A DNA stretch of 20,834 bases, from positions 1 through 20,834 of the forward strand of contig DATEVB010000162.1 of NCBI GenBank assembly GCA_035282865.1, written 5' to 3'. Both the position numbers and the translations under genes were made by a program. The stretch is from UBA4744 sp035282865. Its GTDB lineage: Bacteria; Actinomycetota; Acidimicrobiia; Spongiisociales; UBA4744. A model generated the notes under the pieces. It saw only the letters and a program-made list of their open reading frames with translations, did no database searches and was not told where the DNA came from. This document shows positions 1 through 7,355 of the stretch, in pieces (the stretch's first letter is position 1; every line of letters starts with the position of its first letter).

Positions 1-1
1 C

Positions 2-475
2 GGCGCGGTGCTCGCTCACTTGCGAATGGCGGAGGGTCCGGTCTACAGCGACTTGATTCCCCGCGGAAGAGCCGACCTGATTCTGTCCCTCGAGCCGATG
101 GAGAGCCTCCGCTACCTCGAATACCTCAGCTCCACCGGGACGGTCGCCACCGCGGTCGAACCGGTCCGCAACATCGACGACTACCCCGACCTCGACGGGC
201 TGCTGGCCGCGATCAGGGCCATACCATCGAGCATTCTGGTGGAAGCCGGTGACCTCGCCAAGCAAGCCGGCAACGTCAAGACCGCCAACATGGTGATGGT
301 GGGAGCCGTTGCCCATCTGCTCCCTGTCACCGAAGAAGCCCTCGGGGCCGAGATTCGCCGGGCGTTCGGCGGACGGGGCGACAAGCTGCTCGATGCCAAT
401 CTCGCGGCGTTCCGTCTGGGACGAACGGTGCGGACCGGCCCCGGCTCACCGCCGGCAGGATCGACAACCACCTGA
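2..475 (+). CDS. iorB: Indolepyruvate / 2-oxoacid:ferredoxin oxidoreductase beta (gamma-type) subunit, 5'-truncated
   Basis: The reading frame is open from the window edge, so the N-terminus is missing; about 157 residues remain of a family usually near 190-200. The visible part has the family features: an Ala-Val-x-Ala-His-Leu-Arg stretch near the start, then VYSDLIPRG, then GRADLILSLEPMESLRYLEY, and an NMVMVGA segment near residue 100. In this family the subunit pairs with a TPP- and FeS-binding alpha subunit (IorA) to decarboxylate aryl-pyruvates oxidatively to acyl-CoA with ferredoxin in the cytoplasm. IorA, if present, lies upstream outside the window. The final 15 or so residues (Gly/Pro/Thr-rich tail) look unconserved. 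A hairpin follows the stop. The family is clear; the exact 2-oxoacid substrate cannot be read from the sequence. Confidence 0.85.
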   Translation, partial: GAVLAHLRMAEGPVYSDLIPRGRADLILSLEPMESLRYLEYLSSTGTVATAVEPVRNIDDYPDLDGLLAAIRAIPSSILVEAGDLAKQAGNVKTANMVMVGAVAHLLPVTEEALGAEIRRAFGGRGDKLLDANLAAFRLGRTVRTGPGSPPAGSTTT

Positions 476-511
476 GCCCCGAGCCGCACCATCATCAAAC
501 TGAGCTGGAAG

Positions 512-540
512 GCCGACCTCCCGGGAACCTGCGGGTCGGC
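512..540 (+). terminator. Hairpin downstream of iorB
   Basis: GCCGACC (512-518) is complementary to GGTCGGC (534-540), and a T-G wobble extends it to 8 pairs. It starts about 37 nt after the iorB stop and has no T-run, so it would be a U-less terminator or a simple mRNA 3' end structure. It separates iorB from the lipoprotein gene. Confidence 0.45.
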
Positions 541-611
541 GCGATCGTCTCAGAAGGGAAACTGGATTCCACCATCGTGTTCCATGCGACATGATGCGCA
601 AGGAGAGACAA

Positions 612-1550
612 GTGAACTGCCCCCAACTAACCAGGTTGATGCTGGTCGTGGCGACTCTGATATTGCTGACAGTGGCCTGCGGGCCGGACGGTGACCCCGG
701 GACTGGAAATGAGTTGGCGGCTGAATTGACCATCACGATCGGCACCGCCGACCGACCGGCCGAGTTCGAGGCAACCTTGCGCTGTGGGACGGGCGCCGAC
801 GGTACCGGTTACCTGGCCGACACCGCCCCGGCCGTCTGTGATTTTCTCCGGACCTCTGACGATGCCCGGCTGCTGCTGTCGGTGGGCCCCGCCCCCGATC
901 GGGTCTGCACCGAGATCTACGGGGGCGGAGAGATCGCCGACATCAGCGGAACCCTCAACGGTCAAACCATCGACGTAGCGATCGATCGGGCCAACGGATG
1001 CGGGATTGCCGACTGGGATCTGCTGGAGCCGGTCCTGGTGCAACCGTACGATCTCGGCCAGAACGCCACCGCCGATTGCTCCGGGGCCACCGCGCCGACC
1101 GACCACCCGGCGGACCAGGGCGACCTTCCACCCGCCGTCGCCGGTCTCCGGACCACCCTCCTGAATGGGGCGGCTTCCTGCGACCTCGAAGGCTTGGCAG
1201 CCATAGCGGTTGCCGATGGCACCAACGTGTCGTTCGGGGGTGATGACGAACCGGCGGCGTTGTGGCGTGATCTCGAGTCCGGGGGCGCCACCCCGATGGC
1301 CGACCTGGTCGCCGTGCTGCAACTGACGCCCGGCACCATGGACCTCGGACAAGGCACCGTCTTCTATGTGTGGCCGGCGGTGGCCGCCCTGGACGACTGG
1401 AATGAGGCCACCGAGGAACAGCGTTCCGAGCTGGCCGACCTCTTCGGCGCCGATGCCCTGGCCGGCTGGGATTTGTTCGGCGGCTATATCGGCTACCGGG
1501 TGGGGATCACCGAATCCGGTGACTGGGCCTTCTTCGTGGCCGGCGACTGA
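612..1550 (+). CDS. Secreted lipoprotein with subtilisin-inhibitor-like (SSI) domain and a second conserved domain
   Basis: I place the start at GTG 612, not ATG 591, because AAGGAG (600-605) sits 6 nt before it and the product then begins with a normal signal peptide. From 612 the protein is 312 aa with lipobox LTVAC and lipid-modified Cys23. The first half carries the SSI pattern: four cysteines in order (LRCG, AVCDFL, RVCTEIYGG, NGCGIADW), with the CTxxYGG...G...NGC..ADWD layout of actinobacterial SSI-like proteins. Secreted members inhibit subtilisin-type proteases; whether this anchored one inhibits anything is unknown. The second half (about 165-312) ends in YVWPAV...GGYIGYRVGI...FFVAGD, a module I recall from other actinobacterial lipoproteins but cannot name. 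It should be exported and membrane-anchored outside the cytoplasm. No partner gene is evident; it stands alone. Confidence 0.8.
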   Translation: MNCPQLTRLMLVVATLILLTVACGPDGDPGTGNELAAELTITIGTADRPAEFEATLRCGTGADGTGYLADTAPAVCDFLRTSDDARLLLSVGPAPDRVCTEIYGGGEIADISGTLNGQTIDVAIDRANGCGIADWDLLEPVLVQPYDLGQNATADCSGATAPTDHPADQGDLPPAVAGLRTTLLNGAASCDLEGLAAIAVADGTNVSFGGDDEPAALWRDLESGGATPMADLVAVLQLTPGTMDLGQGTVFYVWPAVAALDDWNEATEEQRSELADLFGADALAGWDLFGGYIGYRVGITESGDWAFFVAGD

Positions 1551-1574
1551 GAGCCGAACCGTACCACCCGGCTC
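1551..1574 (+). terminator. Short hairpin immediately after the SSI-like lipoprotein
   Basis: GAGCCG (1551-1556) directly after the stop pairs with CGGCTC (1569-1574). The stem is only 6 bp and there is no T-run, so this is a weak call. Confidence 0.3.
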
Positions 1575-1627
1575 AGCAGCCGCGGAAGCGGCCCCACCCA
1601 TCCGGGCAGACATCCGGAGGTTCGGCG

Positions 1628-3640
1628 ATGACGTCTACAAGATCGATGGAATGCTCCTGGGTCACGTTCCCGCCGCGATATCCGCAGCTCTCACGCGGGA
1701 ACGGAAAGACCGGGATCAAGAACTGTCGTGCCGGGGCCGAAACATCCTTCATGGACTCCCGCGTCCCTTCGCTGCCGCGCTCCGCGCTCGCCCGCATGTC
1801 TGGCATGGCCACGATGGCCGCGACACCCCGGGTCCTGACCGCCGTCGCAGCCTGGACGGCGTACGTCTTGGTCTGGTTTGTGTTGTACCCGTTGGCGGGA
1901 GCGCCGGTCTCGATCCTCACGATGGTGCCCATGATCATTACCGCATGGTTATGGGGGAGCACGGTGAGCGTCGTGGTAGGGGTGATATCTCTGCCGATCA
2001 CCCTCCTCCTATTCCAGGCCGTCGACGGCTTTGATATCGGCAAGCCGATTCTGGCAGGCGTCGTGCTTGGTTCCGTTGCCCTGGTCGGGGTTGGTTGGTT
2101 GACCGGACAGCTACGGGTCATCGTCGGGCGGCTGGCGGCCGAGGCACAGCAGCGGGAGTTGGTCCTGTCCGACCTGACTCGAGCGCAGCAACGCCTCCGT
2201 ACGCTGTCGGACGGGCTGCCGGTCGGGCTCTATCGGACCACTCCAGAGGGCAAGCTGCTGGACGGCAATTCCCGGCTGGTCGAAATCCTCGGATTCCCGG
2301 ATCGGGAAACAATGCTCACCGCCAATGTCAACGATCTCTACCCGGATCCGGCCAGTCGGGTCGGGTTCATCGAGCGTTTGGCGGAGGAGCCCGGATACTG
2401 GCAGGAGATCAAGCTACAGCGTTTCGACGGTGGAACTATCTGGGTACGCGACCGGGCCCGGACTCTCGTTGATGATCGGGGAGAAGTGTTGTTCTACGAC
2501 GGTGTCTTGGAGGACATCACCGACAAACGGGCCGCCGAGGAAGCCCTCGGCATCAGCAACGAGCGGTTCCGGGTCGCTTTCCAGGAGGCTCCCATCGGGA
2601 TGGGTCTGGCCCGACCCGACGGTCCGATCTTGCAGGCCAACAACGCCCTCGGCCGGCTACTCGGAAGGCATCCCGATGACCTGATCGCCGTGCAATGGCA
2701 TCAGATCGTGCATCCCGACGACCTGGTGTTCGTATCAGAAGCGATCGAAGCCCTGGCCACAGAGTCGCTCACCTCGACCCAGACCGAACTGCGGATCATG
2801 GGCACCGGACCACAACCTATCTGGGCGATTCTCACCATCGCTCCCGTCCGGGATCACCTGGGGGCCATCTCCTATCTGATCGCGCACCTGATCGACATCT
2901 CCGACCGGAAACAGGCCGAGGAGGCTCTGGAGAGCCTTGTGAAAGCGAAGGACGAGTTTGTTGCCAGCGTAAGCCATGAGTTGCGGACTCCACTCACGGT
3001 CGTCCACGGATTGGCGCACGAACTGCAGGGATCATTGCACGAGTTTCCGGTCACAGAACTGGAGGATCTCATCGGCTTGATCGCCGAGCAGAGCTCCGAG
3101 GTCGCCGGTTTGGTCGAGGACCTGCTCGTGGCGGCCCGGGCCGACATCGGGCGGCTCACCGTCTTCCCCCGCGAGTTGCAGTTGGTTGCAGAGATCGACC
3201 GGGTGCTGGTGTCGCTGCCGGGTGACCGAAACGCACAGGTCACCGTAGAGGTCGGAAACCTGACCTTGATGGCGGATCCGGTCCGTCTGCGACAGATCGT
3301 CCGCAATCTGATGACCAACGCCTTTCGGTACGGAGGTGGAAAGGTCGAGGTGGCGGCCCGGCTCGTCAATGGGTCGGTGCACCTGGCGATCACCGACAAT
3401 GGCGAGGGTATTCCGCTCGAGCACCGGGAGACGATCTTCGAGCCGTATCAGAGCGTTGGTCCGGCCTCCGGGCAGCCCAATTCCGTCGGTCTCGGCCTCA
3501 CCGTGTCCCGCAAGCTCGCCAGGCTGATGGGAGGCGATCTCTGCTACAGGTTCGAGACCGGACGTAGTACCTTCGAGCTGTCCTTGCCGGCCGCCGCCAC
3601 CTCGTCGGCCGGGGGCGCTGTCTCCCGGGCAGACGTCTGA
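1628..3640 (+). CDS. Membrane sensor histidine kinase with two PAS domains
   Basis: A sensor kinase of up to 670 aa. From the N-terminus: an unconserved leader of about 65 residues; hydrophobic segments at about 69-165, giving three to four membrane helices without a large extracellular loop; a short coiled linker (RLAAEAQQRELVLSDLTRAQQRLR); PAS domain 1 (about 189-310, ending in a PAC-like YDGVLEDITDKRAAEEAL); PAS domain 2 (about 315-435, ending LIDISDRKQAEEAL); HisKA with SVSHELRTPL, phospho-acceptor His450; and HATPase with N-box Asn564, G1 box DNGEGIP at Asp590 and G2 box VGLGLTVSRK at 620. All catalytic residues are present. There is no receiver domain and no response regulator nearby, so the partner is encoded elsewhere. 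GGAGG (1616-1620) is 7 nt from ATG 1628 and favours that start, but the first 60 codons have atypical composition, so Met42 (1751) or Met57-63 (1796-1814) remain possible. Confidence 0.9.
   Translation: MTSTRSMECSWVTFPPRYPQLSRGNGKTGIKNCRAGAETSFMDSRVPSLPRSALARMSGMATMAATPRVLTAVAAWTAYVLVWFVLYPLAGAPVSILTMVPMIITAWLWGSTVSVVVGVISLPITLLLFQAVDGFDIGKPILAGVVLGSVALVGVGWLTGQLRVIVGRLAAEAQQRELVLSDLTRAQQRLRTLSDGLPVGLYRTTPEGKLLDGNSRLVEILGFPDRETMLTANVNDLYPDPASRVGFIERLAEEPGYWQEIKLQRFDGGTIWVRDRARTLVDDRGEVLFYDGVLEDITDKRAAEEALGISNERFRVAFQEAPIGMGLARPDGPILQANNALGRLLGRHPDDLIAVQWHQIVHPDDLVFVSEAIEALATESLTSTQTELRIMGTGPQPIWAILTIAPVRDHLGAISYLIAHLIDISDRKQAEEALESLVKAKDEFVASVSHELRTPLTVVHGLAHELQGSLHEFPVTELEDLIGLIAEQSSEVAGLVEDLLVAARADIGRLTVFPRELQLVAEIDRVLVSLPGDRNAQVTVEVGNLTLMADPVRLRQIVRNLMTNAFRYGGGKVEVAARLVNGSVHLAITDNGEGIPLEHRETIFEPYQSVGPASGQPNSVGLGLTVSRKLARLMGGDLCYRFETGRSTFELSLPAAATSSAGGAVSRADV
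1665..1703 (+). repeat. Perfect 9-bp inverted repeat at the 5' end of the histidine kinase gene
   Basis: CGTTCCCGC (1665-1673) and GCGGGAACG (1695-1703) are perfect complements around a 21-nt loop. They lie 37-75 nt after the candidate start at 1628, in the poorly conserved leader. If the true start is downstream (1751 or later), this would be a 5'-UTR structure. I did not recognise a known riboswitch core around it. Confidence 0.5.
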
Positions 3641-3681
3641 GTCCCATCCGAGGCCGTTTCGGGTTCGGTCCGGCCACGTCG

Positions 3682-3687
3682 TAGCCT
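3682..3687 (+). promoter_or_regulatory. Leaderless-type -10 box (TAGCCT) for the ABC exporter operon
   Basis: TAGCCT ends 9 nt before ATG 3697 and no Shine-Dalgarno site is present. The same hexamer with the same 9-nt gap stands before ppc on the other strand, so transcription probably starts at or next to the ATG. No convincing -35 box is seen. Confidence 0.5.
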
Positions 3688-3696
3688 GGACCTTCG

Positions 3697-5538
3697 ATGT
3701 CATCTGGAAACACCGCTACCCGCCGGACCGAGCGCGCCCTCCTCGGACGCGGCCGGGCTCTGATCGCCCGCCAACTGCGCCGCGCCCCGAAACAGTTCGC
3801 CGTTGGCGGTGCCGGGACGCTCCTGTTCGCGGCGATGACCGTCGTGTCGTCGCTGGTGGTCGGCTGGGTGACCGACGACGTACTGCTCCCGTCCGTCGCC
3901 GCCGGCCAGGTCGGCAAGGCAACCCTGGTCGGGGCAGGAGCGGCGGTGTTGGGAGTGGCCATCCTACGCGGGATCGGCATCACCGGTCGGCGGCTCGGCG
4001 CCTATGCCGCCCAATACCAGCTCCAGGCCCGCGACCGGATTGACGTGACCAACCGCTACCTCGATCTCCCCATCGAGTGGCATCGTCGGCATCCAACCGG
4101 CCAGCTCTTGTCCAACGTCAACGAAGACGTGGAAGCCGCATCCTTCGTTGCCGCTCCGCTACCCATGGCGCTCGGAGTGCTGGTCATGCTGACGGTCACG
4201 GCCGTTTTGCTGGTGATCACCGACCCGTTCCTGGCGGTGATCGGCTTCGCGGTCGGCCCGGCCATCATGATGTCGAACATGGTCTTTCAGCGCCGCATGC
4301 GGGCGGTAGCCGCCTCGGCCCAGCGGCTGCGCGCTGAAGTCGCCGAGATCGCCCACGAGTCGTTCGACGCCGCTTTGGTCGTCAAGACTCTGGGACGGGA
4401 AGACATCGAGGTGGGGCGGTTCGGGGCCAGCTCGGACGCGCTGCGCGACCGGATGGTGGAGGTGGGCCGACTGCGGGCCGCCTTCGACCCCCTCATGGAA
4501 GCGCTACCCAACATCGGAATTCTGGCCGTTCTGGCGGTCGGAGCTTGGCGGGTCGATCAGGGCGTCCTGACGGCCGGCACGCTGGTCACATTCGCCTACC
4601 TGTTTCGCCTGGTGGCCTTGCCCATGCGGGTGTTCGGCTGGCTGCTGGGCGAACTTCCCCGCTCGGTAGTCGGCCTGGAGCGGATCGAGAGTGTCATCAC
4701 CCAGCGAGACAGGGTCACCTACGGTCGTGCTCAACTCGCCGAGGCGGGCGGGGCGGCGGCCCAGGCCAAAGAGGTTGGTTACCTCTATCCCGAGACCCGG
4801 ACCGCCGACCTCACCTTCGCCGACACGGGCCCCGACCAGGCGGACGATGCCAACGACCGGCGCGGCATCGAGTCGATCACGTTGAGCGTTCCGCCCGGCA
4901 AGACCGTGGCGTTGGTGGGCCGCACCGGGTCCGGCAAGTCCACATTCGCCCACCTGCTGGCCCGGCTCTTCGATCCCGACCGAGGTGAGATCAGCCTCGA
5001 CGGCCGCGGCCTGATCGACCTGGACCGGGACATCTTGGCCGGTTCAGTAGGCCTGGTCTTCCAGGAAACGTTCTTGTTCGACGAGCCCGTCTACATGAAC
5101 ATCACGCTGGGCGGGGACTACGACGAAGCAGCCGTCATCAAAGCCGCCAAACTAGCCCAGGCTCACGACTTCATAGTCGACCTCCCGGAGGGCTATCACA
5201 CGCTGGTCGGCGAACGGGGAGCGTCCCTGTCCGGTGGCCAGCGGCAGCGAATCGCTCTCGCTCGGGCGCTCATCCGCCGTCCCCGATTGTTGGTGCTCGA
5301 CGATGCCACCTCGGCGGTCGACTCGGCGCTAGAGGCGGCGATTCTGGCCGGACTCGCCACCCTCGACACCACCGTCGTGATCGTCGCTTACCGCCGCTCT
5401 TCGATCGTCCTCGCCGACGAGGTCATCTTCATAGAGGGGGGCCGGGTGGCGGGACGCGGCCCGCACTGCGATCTGTATCGGTCGCTGTCTGCCTACCGGT
5501 CCCTGATCGACGCCTACGACCGGGAGGAGACGGTGTGA
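3697..5538 (+). CDS. ABC exporter half-transporter, subunit with degenerate catalytic residues
   Basis: 613 aa, type IV (MsbA/BmrA-like) half-transporter: an ABC transmembrane domain of six predicted helices (about 30-330), then a linker and the nucleotide-binding domain. Walker A is GRTGSGKST (408-416) and the signature is canonical LSGGQ (511-515). Walker B reads LLVLDD with Asp536 where the catalytic Glu normally sits, and the switch (H-loop) position is Tyr565 in VIVAYRRSS, not His. Both changes typify the degenerate ATP site of heterodimeric exporters (TM287/288 and BmrCD are known examples). The next gene overlaps by 4 bp and encodes the partner. Likely role: ATP-driven export of a drug, lipid or peptide across the cytoplasmic membrane; the substrate cannot be told. 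The -10 TAGCCT at 3682 suggests a leaderless transcript. Confidence 0.93.
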   Translation: MSSGNTATRRTERALLGRGRALIARQLRRAPKQFAVGGAGTLLFAAMTVVSSLVVGWVTDDVLLPSVAAGQVGKATLVGAGAAVLGVAILRGIGITGRRLGAYAAQYQLQARDRIDVTNRYLDLPIEWHRRHPTGQLLSNVNEDVEAASFVAAPLPMALGVLVMLTVTAVLLVITDPFLAVIGFAVGPAIMMSNMVFQRRMRAVAASAQRLRAEVAEIAHESFDAALVVKTLGREDIEVGRFGASSDALRDRMVEVGRLRAAFDPLMEALPNIGILAVLAVGAWRVDQGVLTAGTLVTFAYLFRLVALPMRVFGWLLGELPRSVVGLERIESVITQRDRVTYGRAQLAEAGGAAAQAKEVGYLYPETRTADLTFADTGPDQADDANDRRGIESITLSVPPGKTVALVGRTGSGKSTFAHLLARLFDPDRGEISLDGRGLIDLDRDILAGSVGLVFQETFLFDEPVYMNITLGGDYDEAAVIKAAKLAQAHDFIVDLPEGYHTLVGERGASLSGGQRQRIALARALIRRPRLLVLDDATSAVDSALEAAILAGLATLDTTVVIVAYRRSSIVLADEVIFIEGGRVAGRGPHCDLYRSLSAYRSLIDAYDREETV

Positions 5539-7340
5539 AGGCTGTCGCAGACACCGCCCGCACTGTGGGAGCCGGTGACACGATTCGACGAGGCCTCGGG
5601 CTCTCTCCTGAGTTACGGCGCGGCCTCACCGGGACCCTCGTGCTGGCACTGTTCGCCACCGCCGGTCGGGTCATCGTCCCGGTGGCCGTTCAGCAGATCA
5701 TCGACGGCGGGTTGATCGAGGGTGGCGTGAACATGGGATTCGTGCTCCGGATGACGGCGGCTGCCCTTGGGGCGGTGGCGGTCACTGCCGGGGCAACGGG
5801 GTGGATGCACATGCGGTTGGCGCAGGTTTCCGAAACCGCGCTGTCGGGCCTTCGGATCAGGGCCTTCCGTCACATCCACGACCTCTCCATGCTGCATCAG
5901 GCTTCCGAACAGCGCGGGGTCCTGGTCTCCCGGGTGACCTCGGACGTGGATCAGATCAGCCGGTTCATGCAGTGGGCCGGGTTGATGTTGATCATCAACG
6001 GCGGCCAGGCCCTGTTGGCGCTGGTGGTGATGATCGTGTACTCGTTGCCCCTCGCCCTGGTGGTGATCGTCCTCGTGCCCCTGATCGTGCTCACGATCCG
6101 CTGGTTCCAGAGCCGGCTGGAGGTGGCATTCATGACCGTCCGCCAGAAGGTGGGACGGATGCTGGCCGTGCTCGCCGAGGTGGTAGTGGGTGCGCCCGTT
6201 ATCCGGGCCTACGGCATCGAGGATCGCATCCGCGCCCGCCTGGGCGGGGCGATAGAGGACCATCGGTCGTCGGCAGTGCGGGCCGGCTCACTGTCCGCCG
6301 CTTTCTCGGGGGTAGGTGAGATCCTCTCCGCACTGGTGGTCACGGCCGTGTTGATGGTCGGCACGGTACTGGCGGTGAACGGCTCGACCACCGTAGGAAC
6401 CGTGGTCGCCTTCCTGTTCCTGGTCCAGCTGTTCGTTCAACCGGTGCAGATCATGGGCGAAGCGGTCAACGAGGCCCAGACGGCGGTAGCCGGATGGCGG
6501 CGAGTGCTCGACGTGCTCGATATCACCCCGGATGTTGCCGATCCCGGTCCGGACGGAGTCGACCTCCCCCACCGGCCACTGAGCGCGGAATTTTCCGGGG
6601 TGAGCTTCTGGTATCCGCGGCCCGGCGAGACCGCCGCCGCACCATCGGGCGCCTTGGCACTGGAAGACGTGTCGGTTTTGATCGCGGCCAACGCCCGGGT
6701 GGCAGTGGTGGGAGAGACCGGCTCCGGCAAGACCACCTTTGCCAAACTGCTCACCCGATTGATGGATGCTTCCGCGGGAACCGTCTCGATTGGCGCCGTC
6801 GATGTTCGGACGGTGCGCTTCGGGTCGTTACGCGATCGAGTGGTCATGGTCCCCCAGGAGGGGATGCTCTTCGCCGGATCGATTGCCGACAACGTCCGCA
6901 TGGGCCGGCCTGCGGCGTCCGATCAAGAACTTCGGGACACGTTCGCACGGTTGGGTCTCACCGATTGGCTGGATGAACTCGCCGCCGGACTGGCTACCCC
7001 GGTCGGTGAACGCGGCGGTGCCCTATCGGTAGGAGAACGACAGCTCGTCACCTTGGCGAGGGCGGCGATCGCCGATCCCGATCTGCTGGTGCTCGATGAG
7101 GCAACCTCGGCCGTCGACCCTGCTACCGAGGTCCGCATCAATAAGGCTCTGCATGAGCTGACGGCCAGCCGCACGGTGGTGACCATCGCTCATCGCATGT
7201 CGACCGCCGAGAGCGCCGACCGGGTGCTGGTGTTCGATCAGAGCCGCCTGGTGCAGGACGGGCCCCACCATCAACTGGTGGCCGAGGGTGGCGTGTATGG
7301 CCGGTTGTACGAGTCCTGGCAACGAGGCACCGGCCGTTGA
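5535..7340 (+). CDS. ABC exporter half-transporter, catalytically competent partner
   Basis: 601 aa with the same layout: six-helix transmembrane domain (about 30-320) followed by the nucleotide-binding domain. Walker A GETGSGKTT (393-401), Walker B LLVLDEATS with catalytic Glu522, and H-loop His553 in TIAHRMST are all canonical. The signature is LSVGERQ (497-503), not LSGGQ. In the heterodimer the active site would use this subunit's Walker A/B/H-loop with the partner's LSGGQ, while the partner's D536/Y565 and this LSVGE would form the degenerate site. The GTG start at 5535 overlaps the upstream stop in GTGA and is preceded by a GGAGGA site (5523-5528), so the two subunits are translationally coupled and probably made in equal amounts. 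The stop lies only 15 bp from the convergent ppc stop, so transcripts probably overlap. Confidence 0.93.
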   Translation: MKAVADTARTVGAGDTIRRGLGLSPELRRGLTGTLVLALFATAGRVIVPVAVQQIIDGGLIEGGVNMGFVLRMTAAALGAVAVTAGATGWMHMRLAQVSETALSGLRIRAFRHIHDLSMLHQASEQRGVLVSRVTSDVDQISRFMQWAGLMLIINGGQALLALVVMIVYSLPLALVVIVLVPLIVLTIRWFQSRLEVAFMTVRQKVGRMLAVLAEVVVGAPVIRAYGIEDRIRARLGGAIEDHRSSAVRAGSLSAAFSGVGEILSALVVTAVLMVGTVLAVNGSTTVGTVVAFLFLVQLFVQPVQIMGEAVNEAQTAVAGWRRVLDVLDITPDVADPGPDGVDLPHRPLSAEFSGVSFWYPRPGETAAAPSGALALEDVSVLIAANARVAVVGETGSGKTTFAKLLTRLMDASAGTVSIGAVDVRTVRFGSLRDRVVMVPQEGMLFAGSIADNVRMGRPAASDQELRDTFARLGLTDWLDELAAGLATPVGERGGALSVGERQLVTLARAAIADPDLLVLDEATSAVDPATEVRINKALHELTASRTVVTIAHRMSTAESADRVLVFDQSRLVQDGPHHQLVAEGGVYGRLYESWQRGTGR

Positions 7341-7355
7341 CCGACCACATGCTGC

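Noticed and set aside
627..1613. Long minus-strand open frame opposite the SSI-like lipoprotein
   Set aside because: High-GC shadow frame: no start signal, Gly/Arg-rich unconserved product, while the plus strand encodes a coherent lipoprotein.
1620..1760. Riboswitch in the histidine kinase leader
   Set aside because: Compared by eye with the cores of c-di-GMP, fluoride and cobalamin riboswitches; none of the conserved nucleotides fit. Only a plain inverted repeat remains.
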